Positions 30,534-39,279 of a stretch of DNA of 41,102 nt are shown here, piece after piece. Where the stretch lies: assembly GCA_947623685.1 (NCBI GenBank), contig CANQHF010000008.1, forward strand, positions 1-41,102. The letters are read 5' to 3'. The notes under the pieces are model-generated. The model saw only the letters and a list, made by a program, of their open reading frames with translations, was not told the origin of the DNA and ran no database searches. A program made the translations under genes and the position numbers. Position 1 is the first letter of the stretch. The number at the start of each line of letters is the position of its first letter. The stretch comes from an uncultured Bacilli bacterium (lineage in GTDB: Bacteria; Bacillota_I; Bacilli_A; RF39; UBA660).

Positions 30534-31477
30534 AAAACACCTCTTATGTATTCTATAATCGATTGATATAAAACATCTATGGTATTATCAACTTCTTGTT
30601 TTGTATTATCCTTACCACCTATTTCTACTAAAAATACGTTTTCTGATACATCTTGATTATAAACACCATTATATCCTTTTCCGCCGTGCTCTATTATTCC
30701 CCTTGAAATTCCTGGTACTTTAGATTCCATTATGTCATTTAGTTTTTTGGTAGTTATTTTATTTTTTTCATTATTTGGATTATCTAATCCTATAACAAAA
30801 AGGACTTTTGCATACGCTTTGTTATTATAACTCATCGTACTTATTTTTTTTGATACTGAATCCCGATGTATATCAAAAAAATAAGTAAGATTAGGATTTT
30901 TTTCTCTTGCTTCATCCAAATATTTTCTAGAAGCAGTATATGATTTATAATACTTAAAATTATTTTGTTCTAAAAATACTTTTATACTTTGTTCTTCTAA
31001 ATAAGCTTTGTTTTCGGAAGTATTTAATTTATCAGTTAAAACTTTTGCAGCTTCATAAACGTTATAACTTACGTATTCTTCACTTTGGTGAGTATTATAT
31101 ACGTATATTACCGGCTTATTATTATCATTAGAATTTACGTTTGAAATTTCGTTTTCGGTTTTTTTTGCAACGTTTGTTTTACTTAACGTTGCTTTAACCG
31201 TTTTTAAAGATGCGTTTTTAACGTTTTCATTTAACATACTAACTGGACTGTTAATTACTTCGTCTATTTTATTAGAAATATGTTTTTGAACGTTATAATT
31301 TACATAATTAACATCCTTTTTTAAAATTGAATTTTTTAATCTATTATTTTTTAGATAATTAATCATATAAACGTATGAAAAAAAGAAAAAAAACGTAAAA
31401 ATAAATAATAACATTCTTTTTTTTACTTTATTTTTTCTTATTTTTTTGCCCTTAAACCGTTTCATATTAATCACCAA
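30530..31477 (-). CDS. spoIIP: Stage II sporulation protein P
   Basis: IYVYNTHQSEEY, YFFDIHRDSV, VFLVEIGGKDNT; adjacent to gpr. Confidence 0.92.
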   Translation of the reverse strand: MVINMKRFKGKKIRKNKVKKRMLLFIFTFFFFFSYVYMINYLKNNRLKNSILKKDVNYVNYNVQKHISNKIDEVINSPVSMLNENVKNASLKTVKATLSKTNVAKKTENEISNVNSNDNNKPVIYVYNTHQSEEYVSYNVYEAAKVLTDKLNTSENKAYLEEQSIKVFLEQNNFKYYKSYTASRKYLDEAREKNPNLTYFFDIHRDSVSKKISTMSYNNKAYAKVLFVIGLDNPNNEKNKITTKKLNDIMESKVPGISRGIIEHGGKGYNGVYNQDVSENVFLVEIGGKDNTKQEVDNTIDVLYQSIIEYIRGVL

Positions 31478-31536
31478 AAATAAAATACCATATCATAAGT
31501 ATTATATTTGTCGAACTAGTGAATTATTAAAAATAT

Positions 31537-32547
31537 TTATATATTATGAAGTGAATGATTTATTCCATAACTTATTATGTCACTTAACTTTTCAATTACA
31601 AAGTCAACTTCTTTAGGAGTTACCATTAAGTTATATCCTATTGGGGTTAAAACTTCATAAGTTAATTTTTTTAATTCTTCTTCATTTAAAGTACCAATTA
31701 ATCCAAGTAAGGTTTTTTTATCTTCATTACTTACAATTACATCTTTATTAAGATAATTAACTGGTCTATTAATAAATTTAGCTATCTTTGTTTTTTGAAA
31801 ATTTTTATTATATGCATAGTTTTTTATCATATAATTAATCGTATCTGATACTATAACAACGGCGTCAACAACGGTTGGAACACCAACCGAAATAACCGGT
31901 ACACCAGTGGTTTGTTTTGATATTTCTTTTCTTTTATTTCCAATTCCGCTACCTGGTGAAATACCAGTATCTGATACTTGAATACTTTTGTTTACCCTTG
32001 AAATAGAAGTAGATGCTAGTGCATCAATTACGATTATTAAATCTGGTTTTATTTCTTTTACCACTCCATTTATAAAGTCACTTGTTTCAATTCCGGTTTG
32101 ACCAGTTACCCCAGGATAAAAAGCAGATACGTTAGAAAAAGATGAATCAACGTTAAAATTCATATCAAAAAGATGCTTTGTAACAATCATTTTATTAACT
32201 GCTTGTGGGCCTATTGCATCGGGAGTTGATTTTATGTTACCTAACCCTATAATAACCGTTTTCATATTGCTTTTAAAACCTATTATATTTAACATCTTCT
32301 TAAATTCTTTATTAAAGATGGTGGCCACTTTTTTTTTAGCATCATCATCAGTTACGTCATCAAATTCTAAGGTAAGATAAGTGCCTGCTTTTTTGCCTAT
32401 CGTATTATTTTCATCTAATTTTATCCAAGATATTTTAACGTTTTGTTCCGTTGTTACTTTTGGTTTAAAATTCTTCTTATCTTTTTCAAGTAAATCAATT
32501 GCCATATCAGTTCTTATTTGATACTTATCTAAATCAATGTTATGCAT
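31537..32547 (-). CDS. gpr: GPR endopeptidase (germination protease for SASPs)
   Basis: YQIRTDMAIDLLE, IGLGNIKSTPDAIGPQAVNKMIVTKHLF, GVTGQTGIETSDFINGVV, PDLIIVIDALAS. Confidence 0.95.
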   Translation of the reverse strand: MHNIDLDKYQIRTDMAIDLLEKDKKNFKPKVTTEQNVKISWIKLDENNTIGKKAGTYLTLEFDDVTDDDAKKKVATIFNKEFKKMLNIIGFKSNMKTVIIGLGNIKSTPDAIGPQAVNKMIVTKHLFDMNFNVDSSFSNVSAFYPGVTGQTGIETSDFINGVVKEIKPDLIIVIDALASTSISRVNKSIQVSDTGISPGSGIGNKRKEISKQTTGVPVISVGVPTVVDAVVIVSDTINYMIKNYAYNKNFQKTKIAKFINRPVNYLNKDVIVSNEDKKTLLGLIGTLNEEELKKLTYEVLTPIGYNLMVTPKEVDFVIEKLSDIISYGINHSLHNI

Positions 32548-32653
32548 TAATTATCACCTATTGTTATTTTTACCAAAAATATTAAATATTATTGATTTTT
32601 TATATTTTTTTTGATAAACTATAAGAAGTTGTGAAACGCCAGGAGGTGAAAAC

Positions 32654-32896
32654 ATGCCAAATATTAAAAGTGCTAAAAAAAGAGTTAAAGTAAACAAAGT
32701 AAAGCACGAAGCTAACATAATGCCAAAAGGAGCTATGAAAACAGCCGTTAAAAAGGCAAGAAATGAAGCTACAGATGAAAATATTAAACTTGCTAACAAA
32801 AGAATTGATAAAGCGGTTAACAAAGGAATTATAACAAAAAATAAAGCAGCTCGTTTAAAATCAAACATATCTAAAAAAAATAATGAAACGAAGTAA
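32654..32896 (+). CDS. rpsT: 30S ribosomal protein S20
   Basis: MPNIKSAKKRVKVNKVK...NKGIITKNKAARLKSNISKK; SD aggaggtg. Confidence 0.97.
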   Translation: MPNIKSAKKRVKVNKVKHEANIMPKGAMKTAVKKARNEATDENIKLANKRIDKAVNKGIITKNKAARLKSNISKKNNETK

Positions 32897-32911
32897 ATCT
32901 ACTTCTTTTTT
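32884..32911 (+). terminator. rpsT terminator
   Basis: GAAGTA-aatc-TACTTC-TTTTTTT. Confidence 0.75.
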
Positions 32912-32946
32912 TTATGCAAAGTTGGTATAATAATTATGGTGATGAT

Positions 32947-33876
32947 ATGAATATTAAGAAATTAATTAAAATAGCAGTTATGGTAATTATAATTGTCTTT
33001 TTGTTTTATCTTATTAAGGATAATTATTATTTAATTACCAATAAAATAGATTATGTATACAAAAAATATATGCAGCCTAAAATAAGACAAACCCTAGTTG
33101 ATAATGAATACAGAAAAAAAGAAAATTATGAATATTTAAAAATATATGAAGATACCAACATAAATAATAAAACCGAAGCTAAAAATATGATATATACATT
33201 TTTAGATTCTGGTTGGGATAGTTATACGGTAAAGTGTAATCCTGATTATTTAAATTGTGTTAATGACATAATTGAAATGGCACAAAACGAAACTTATTTA
33301 ACTGATTTAAGTAATTTCGTTCATCCGTTTAACACCTTTGAAGAAGTAAATACAACTTTTACATCAGCTGGTAAAATGACCTTAAAAAAAGTAAGTAAAT
33401 ACTCTGATGAACAAATTAAAGTAATAAATGAAAAAGTAAATGAAATATATGATAAATATTATGATCCATCAAAAAATGTAAAAGAAAACATTAAAATATT
33501 CCATGATTATATAATAAATAATACAAAATATGATTCTGATAATAAAACTGGTGCTTCTTCAACTGATTCTAGTACTGCTTATGGGGTTTTAATTAATGGG
33601 GTTGGTATATGTAGTGGTTATACCGATGCGATGGCTTTGTTTTTAGAGAAAATGAACGTTAAAAATTACCGATTATCATCTTCTTCCCACGTGTGGAATT
33701 TAGTATATGTAGGTGGTAAATGGCTCCATCTTGACTTAACGTGGGATGATCCTATAATGGAAGATAAATCCGATGCAATAAGTGATGAATATTTTTTAAT
33801 TGACACAAATGAATTATTATCAAAAGAAGATAATGAGCACGAATTTGATAGTACGATATACATAGAAGCAAAATAA
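32947..33876 (+). CDS. Membrane-anchored transglutaminase-like protein
   Basis: GVCSGYTD-type Cys region (GVGICSGYTDAMALFLEKMN), SSSHVWNLVYVGGKWLHLDLTWDDP (His/Asp); N-terminal TM; ATG 32947 preferred over track start 32914. Confidence 0.85.
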   Translation: MNIKKLIKIAVMVIIIVFLFYLIKDNYYLITNKIDYVYKKYMQPKIRQTLVDNEYRKKENYEYLKIYEDTNINNKTEAKNMIYTFLDSGWDSYTVKCNPDYLNCVNDIIEMAQNETYLTDLSNFVHPFNTFEEVNTTFTSAGKMTLKKVSKYSDEQIKVINEKVNEIYDKYYDPSKNVKENIKIFHDYIINNTKYDSDNKTGASSTDSSTAYGVLINGVGICSGYTDAMALFLEKMNVKNYRLSSSSHVWNLVYVGGKWLHLDLTWDDPIMEDKSDAISDEYFLIDTNELLSKEDNEHEFDSTIYIEAK

Positions 33877-33907
33877 AACAAGTAATTTACGTTTACTTGT
33901 TTTTTTA
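33877..33907. terminator. Terminator between convergent genes
   Basis: AAACAAGTAA-tttacg-TTTACTTGTTTTTTT. Confidence 0.75.
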
Positions 33908-34084
33908 TTTGAATAAATTTATAATGCTTGCTTTTAATGCTTCATAAAAACTTGGATTAATAATAGTTAACGCCGTTAATGAAAGAAGAACCATAAAAAT
34001 AATTATTACAATAATAAAACTAACATTAAAACCCTTCATTGCTTCTTTATCTATTTTTGAAGGTCTACCTACTTTTTTTCGCAT
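33905..34084 (-). CDS. 59-aa membrane protein (just under ORF-track cutoff)
   Basis: MRKKVGRPSKIDKEAMKGFNVSFIIVIIIFMVLLSLTALTIINPSFYEALKASIINLFK*; fills the gap between the transglutaminase gene and miaA. Confidence 0.65.
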   Translation of the reverse strand: MRKKVGRPSKIDKEAMKGFNVSFIIVIIIFMVLLSLTALTIINPSFYEALKASIINLFK

Positions 34085-34118
34085 TTAATCACCTACTAAT
34101 AATATGATACAAAATTTA

Positions 34119-34985
34119 TTAATTATTTTCAATATAACTTATTACTTCTTTTATTGTTTGTCCAAAATTATTTACGTTTACAAAAAACCATTTTACATTC
34201 ATTTGATTTTTAAACCAAGTATATTGTCTTTTAGCATAATTTCTACTTCTTTTTTTAATTAAGTCAACTGCTTCATCTAAAGTTATTTTTCCATCAAAAT
34301 ATAAATATAACTCCTTATAAGAAATAGCCGTATTTATTGCTTTACTTTTTACTTTATCATCATAAAAACATCTTGCTTCATCTATTAAGCCATTTTTAAT
34401 CATATCATCTACCCTATTATTAATTGCTTCATATAACTCATCTCTTGGTCTTGTAAGTCCAATAAATTTAACGTCTTCATATAATAATTTACTTTCTTTT
34501 TTATCGATGTTATTTTTATGATTATTTAAGTAACTTTCTAGTCTTTGTCTGTTATTAACGTGTATTTTAGTATTTTTATCTATTTTTAATACCATATCAT
34601 ATAGTTTTTCATTAGTATATGATGAATAATCTTTTCTTCCATTATTTTTTTCAAATTCATAATTATATAATAATGCTTTTAGATATAATCCAGTTCCACC
34701 AACAATAACAACGTTTTTATTTTCTTTTAATAATTTATCTAGTACTTTTCTTGCATCTTTTTGATAATCATAAACTGAATAATCATCATTTACATCCTTT
34801 ATATCTATTAAATGATGAATAATACCTTCTTTTTCTTCTTCTGTTACTTTAGCAGTACCTATATCCATTTTTTTATATATTTGCATACTATCGCAAGATA
34901 TTATTTCTGCACTATATTTTTTTGCAAGTTCGACAGATAATTTTGTTTTGCCAACCGCGGTTGGCCCTACTACCACAATTATCAT
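34119..34985 (-). CDS. miaA: tRNA dimethylallyltransferase
   Basis: MIIVVVGPTAVGKTKLSVELAKKYSAEIISCDSMQIYKKMDIGTAK. Confidence 0.97.
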   Translation of the reverse strand: MIIVVVGPTAVGKTKLSVELAKKYSAEIISCDSMQIYKKMDIGTAKVTEEEKEGIIHHLIDIKDVNDDYSVYDYQKDARKVLDKLLKENKNVVIVGGTGLYLKALLYNYEFEKNNGRKDYSSYTNEKLYDMVLKIDKNTKIHVNNRQRLESYLNNHKNNIDKKESKLLYEDVKFIGLTRPRDELYEAINNRVDDMIKNGLIDEARCFYDDKVKSKAINTAISYKELYLYFDGKITLDEAVDLIKKRSRNYAKRQYTWFKNQMNVKWFFVNVNNFGQTIKEVISYIENN

Positions 34986-35106
34986 AATACCTCCGTTTAA
35001 TAAATTAAGTATTAAATTTTTTTAAAGTAAATAATACATTATTTATTTTATTATGTAATTTCTTATTAACAACAAATATTATAATTAAAAACAAAGCTAT
35101 GTCAAA

Positions 35107-36894
35107 TTACATAGCTCTTTTAAACATTTTTTCAAGTTCATAATTACTATAAAATATGGTAGTTGGTCTTCCATGTGGACATGTATATGGATTATCACAA
35201 CGTCTTAAATCATCAATTAACGCTTCCATTTCTTCCATTGATATGTTTGTATTTGCTTTAATAGCCATTTTACAACTAAGCATAATGGCAGCTTTTTCTC
35301 TAAATTTTTCAATTGTAAAATTCTTTTCTTCACTTATTATTACTTCTAAAATTCTTTTAATTGACTCTTCTTCGTATCCTTCTTTAATCCAAGTAGGATG
35401 CTCTTTTATAACAAATGAGTTTATACCACTTTCTTCAATATCAAAATGCATATCTTTTAAAACGTTAATGTTTTGTTTTATTATTATAAATTCGTTAGAT
35501 GGAAATTCTAAAGTAAGTGGAATAAGCATTTTTATGCTATCACTTTTTGGATTGCCGAACGCTTTTAAATAACCTTCATAATTTATTCTTTCTTTTGCGG
35601 CATGCTGATCTATCATATAAAGTCCTAGTTCATTATGGCATATTATGTACGTTCCTTTAGCAAGTCCTACCGGGTACATCTCTGGCATAATTATTTTTTT
35701 ATTTTCTGCTTTTGTTTTATCATTTTTTTCTTCATTATAACTTGTTATATCTTCATTTACTTCCATTACCGGTTCATCAAAAATAGAATAATCTATCGCA
35801 CTAGATGAAATTACGTTTTGTCTTTCTAAATTAAGTTGTTGTAATTCTACTTTAGGTTTTTCATCAATTACTTCTTTCTTTTCAATTTTAGGAATTAAAA
35901 GTGCTTTATCCAAAACGTTTTTTATTCCCGTTTTAATAAGTTCTTTTAAATCATCAAAATTACTGAATTTTATATCTAACTTTGAAGGATGTACGTTAAC
36001 ATCAACAAGTGATGGATCAGTCGTTATATTAAGAACAACAATTGGATATCTAGTTTCAGGCTTATACGTATGATAACCATCGTTTATTGCCCTGTTTAAT
36101 TCGGTATTTCTTATAACTCTATTGTTAACCAAAGTAATCATATGATTTCTAGATGATCTGGTAACTTCTGGTAACGCAATGTACCCATCAACGTCATAAT
36201 CATCATTATATATTGATATTTTAAGCATTTTTCTTGCAACGTCTGATCCATATATTTCTTTTATAACCTTAAGTAAATTACCAGTACCATCGGTATTTAA
36301 TAAAGTTTTACCATCACTTATTAAAGTAAATTTTATATTAGGATAAGATAAAGCCATTTTATTTACGTAATCACAAACATTAGCAAGTTCAGTATAAGTA
36401 CTATTTAAATACTTTAATCTAGCAGGAGTATTATAAAACAAATTTTTAACGGTAATTATTGTTCCTTTTCTTGCGTCTGATGGTTCTTCTAAAACTTTTT
36501 TACCACCTTCTATTTTGAGTTTTGTACCAACGTCCCCTAAAGATGTTTTTAAAGTAACTTCTGAAACGGAAGCAATCGAAGGCAATGCTTCTCCCCTAAA
36601 GCCTAAAGATGAAATTCTAAAAAGATCCATTTCATCTAAAAGTTTACTTGTAGCGTGCCTTTCAAAAGCTAAAATGGCATCATCATGACTCATACCACTT
36701 CCGTTATCGCTTACTTTAATTAATTTAGTTCCAGCTTCTTCAACTTCAATTTTAATTTCATTAGCTCCCGCATCTACGCTATTTTCAACTAATTCTTTTA
36801 CTACTGAAGCACATTTTTCAACAACTTCTCCTGCTGCTATCTTATTTGCTAAAACTTCATCCATAACTTTTATTTTATTCAAACATACCACCAC
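35107..36894 (-). CDS. mutL: DNA mismatch repair protein MutL
   Basis: DEVLANKIAAGEVVEKCASVVKELVENSVDAGA, SLGFRGEALPSIASVS, C-terminal CPHGRPT. Confidence 0.97.
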   Translation of the reverse strand: MVVCLNKIKVMDEVLANKIAAGEVVEKCASVVKELVENSVDAGANEIKIEVEEAGTKLIKVSDNGSGMSHDDAILAFERHATSKLLDEMDLFRISSLGFRGEALPSIASVSEVTLKTSLGDVGTKLKIEGGKKVLEEPSDARKGTIITVKNLFYNTPARLKYLNSTYTELANVCDYVNKMALSYPNIKFTLISDGKTLLNTDGTGNLLKVIKEIYGSDVARKMLKISIYNDDYDVDGYIALPEVTRSSRNHMITLVNNRVIRNTELNRAINDGYHTYKPETRYPIVVLNITTDPSLVDVNVHPSKLDIKFSNFDDLKELIKTGIKNVLDKALLIPKIEKKEVIDEKPKVELQQLNLERQNVISSSAIDYSIFDEPVMEVNEDITSYNEEKNDKTKAENKKIIMPEMYPVGLAKGTYIICHNELGLYMIDQHAAKERINYEGYLKAFGNPKSDSIKMLIPLTLEFPSNEFIIIKQNINVLKDMHFDIEESGINSFVIKEHPTWIKEGYEEESIKRILEVIISEEKNFTIEKFREKAAIMLSCKMAIKANTNISMEEMEALIDDLRRCDNPYTCPHGRPTTIFYSNYELEKMFKRAM

Positions 36895-36999
36895 CTATAT
36901 ATCATTATAATTATAACACATATATATTAAACATGTAATAATTACCCTATTACATTTAACCTATTATTACATATAATACTTTAAGGAAGGTGAAATTGT

Positions 37000-37260
37000 A
37001 TGAACAAAGGATATCAACCATCAAATCAAATACCAGTAAATAATGCTTTATATGGATATTATGTTCCATATAACTATTCTAACGTTAAAGGGCAAAATGA
37101 TGAAAGACTAGCCGGTGGATTTATTTTTCCATTCTTATTAGGTGGTGTAACTGGTGCCGCAGTTGCTCCTGCTTTTTGGAATAATGGCTATAACAATAGA
37201 CCAAATTATTATTATGTACCAGGACCATATTATCCATATCCACCAAGAAGATGGTTTTAA
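37000..37260 (+). CDS. Small Tyr/Asn/Pro-rich protein, possibly spore coat-like
   Basis: GYNNRPNYYYVPGPYYPYPPRRWF C-terminus, Gly/Ala segment in the middle; SD aaggaaggtg. Confidence 0.55.
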   Translation: MNKGYQPSNQIPVNNALYGYYVPYNYSNVKGQNDERLAGGFIFPFLLGGVTGAAVAPAFWNNGYNNRPNYYYVPGPYYPYPPRRWF

Positions 37261-37299
37261 AAAAGATTTAGTTTTCTTTAACTAAATCTTTTTTTCTTA
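37256..37299. terminator. Bidirectional terminator
   Basis: AAAAAGATTTAGTT-ttcttt-AACTAAATCTTTTTTT. Confidence 0.75.
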
Positions 37300-37846
37300 T
37301 TAAACGATATGTAGCAATATATTCATAATTTACGAGAGCATTTGGTACGTCAGCATAACAAACAAAATCAGATGGTAAGATAATTTGTTTATTATTATCA
37401 TCAACAAACTTTATGTCTCCATAAGGAAACTTATGAGACCAGGTTTTATCATTAAAATTCTTTTTTAAAAAATGGAAATCAGTTCTCTTGCTATTAAAAT
37501 AATAAAAAGAATCAGTTAAAAAAAGGGCAACCAACCATTCATCTTCCATCGTAAGTTCATAGTCTTCATCGACTTTTTTGGCACTTATTTCTAAAAGTTT
37601 GCAATCTTCTAAAAACGCAAATACTAATTCTTCTTTATTAATATCTTTTTTAGAATTATTGCTTACTTCACCAACGTCCCAAGCACAATGACATTTTAAA
37701 TCCTTATCAATGTATAAAACTTTTTCGGTTGGCACATCGCAATTCATGGCATATAAAAAGCAATTAATATCTAAATTAACCCACTCATCTGTTTTTTTAG
37801 GTTTAATACTTTTTTTCATAAGATCGATTATTTCACTATTTAACAT
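37268..37846 (-). CDS. Hypothetical protein, no family recognised
   Basis: 192-aa ORF with SD and terminator context. Confidence 0.6.
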   Translation of the reverse strand: MLNSEIIDLMKKSIKPKKTDEWVNLDINCFLYAMNCDVPTEKVLYIDKDLKCHCAWDVGEVSNNSKKDINKEELVFAFLEDCKLLEISAKKVDEDYELTMEDEWLVALFLTDSFYYFNSKRTDFHFLKKNFNDKTWSHKFPYGDIKFVDDNNKQIILPSDFVCYADVPNALVNYEYIATYRLIRKKDLVKEN

Positions 37847-37902
37847 AATATTCTCCCTTTCTTTAGCAAGTTATTATAGTAAATAATTAATATATTGTCA
37901 AT

Positions 37903-39126
37903 TTATAATATATAACTTACATCAACTAATCCTTCTATTCCAGGAATTTTTGCCTTGGAAGTATATTGCCACATAGAATATGCTTCGTTATATTTACAAG
38001 TTGAATTATATTCTGCTACCCAATCAACATACTTTCTTGCCGAATCACTTAATCTATTTAATGCATACCACCTTCCAGAATATACTTTTACTTTATATTT
38101 ATAATTAACATAATTACTAACACTATTTACATAATATTGTATAATTTCATCATAACGTAATTTAGATATGTTATTTGAACTACTTGTTTTGGTACTCCAA
38201 CTTTCAATGTCATAATAAATCCCAAGGGTAGGCGTTATTTCATACTTGCTAATCATATTTTGAGTAAATAACGCTTCTTTTTTAGCACCATTTAATGTGG
38301 TTGCATAACTAAATAAATATATTCCGTATGGAATATTAAGTCTTTTTAATTCACTTATGTTTCTTTCAAATTTTTTATCTAACGTATCATAATAACCAAG
38401 CCTTAATATAACTCCATAACAATCACTTTGTTCCTTAAATAAATCCCAGTTAATATCTTTTTGATAGTAGCTTACGTCAACCACTTTAATACTAGACGTT
38501 CCTAAATATTTACCAGTTGCCGAAAAATAATTATTAACTCCGTTAATTTGCTTTATACCAGTTACTTTATTACCATTTTCATAATAATAAGTTATTCCAT
38601 TTTCATTTACGAAACCATTTTTTAAATCAATTTTTTTGGTATCACTTAAATTATTATTAACATCATTATAATCTAAATTATCTTTCGAATCATTATTTTC
38701 ATCTTCTATAGTTTCTTTATCTAAATTATTTTCATCTTCTAAAGATGATGATATTTCTTCTTTTGCTTCATTATTATTAATTTCATTATCATTAACTTCG
38801 TTTTCATTAACTTCATTATCATCAGCTACATTATCATCTTGTTTTATATCGTTAGTTTCAGTTTGAATATCGCTACCTTCTTCATTTTCATCAAATGGTA
38901 TAAAGTCCACTACATTTTCTTTTTTTGGTACATTCAAATTATTAATTGTATAATCTTGATTAATTTGTGGTACCACACTTACATATAATGATTTTTGTTT
39001 TGATACTGTTTGCGCTTTTACTTTTACTTTTACATTATTAGTATTATTTTGTACTTTTAAAATATCTAATTTTAAAAGTGATAAAATAATACTTGGTAAT
39101 AAAATCAAAAATATTATTTTTTTCAT
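37903..39126 (-). CDS. Secreted GH25 lysozyme-like protein with acidic Asn/Asp/Glu linker and a cell-wall-binding-type repeat
   Basis: KVVDVSYYQKDINWDLFKEQSDCYGVILRLGYYDT...GIYYDIESWSTK; GITYYYENGNKVTGIKQINGVNNYF repeat; signal peptide. Confidence 0.85.
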   Translation of the reverse strand: MKKIIFLILLPSIILSLLKLDILKVQNNTNNVKVKVKAQTVSKQKSLYVSVVPQINQDYTINNLNVPKKENVVDFIPFDENEEGSDIQTETNDIKQDDNVADDNEVNENEVNDNEINNNEAKEEISSSLEDENNLDKETIEDENNDSKDNLDYNDVNNNLSDTKKIDLKNGFVNENGITYYYENGNKVTGIKQINGVNNYFSATGKYLGTSSIKVVDVSYYQKDINWDLFKEQSDCYGVILRLGYYDTLDKKFERNISELKRLNIPYGIYLFSYATTLNGAKKEALFTQNMISKYEITPTLGIYYDIESWSTKTSSSNNISKLRYDEIIQYYVNSVSNYVNYKYKVKVYSGRWYALNRLSDSARKYVDWVAEYNSTCKYNEAYSMWQYTSKAKIPGIEGLVDVSYIL

Positions 39127-39245
39127 ATTTAACTTGCATTCCTTTCTTTTGATTTTTTTAAGCTATAAAGGTGGAAATAGTAAACTTTAATAAACTATCT
39201 CCTACTTTTTTATTCTCCTTAAAAAACAAAATACCCTTAAAAAAA

Positions 39246-39279
39246 ATAAAAAAAATTAGATTTTTTTCTAATTTTTTTC
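39246..39279. terminator. Terminator overlapping the 3' end of uvrC
   Basis: AAAAAAATTAGA-ttttt-TCTAATTTTTTT. Confidence 0.7.
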
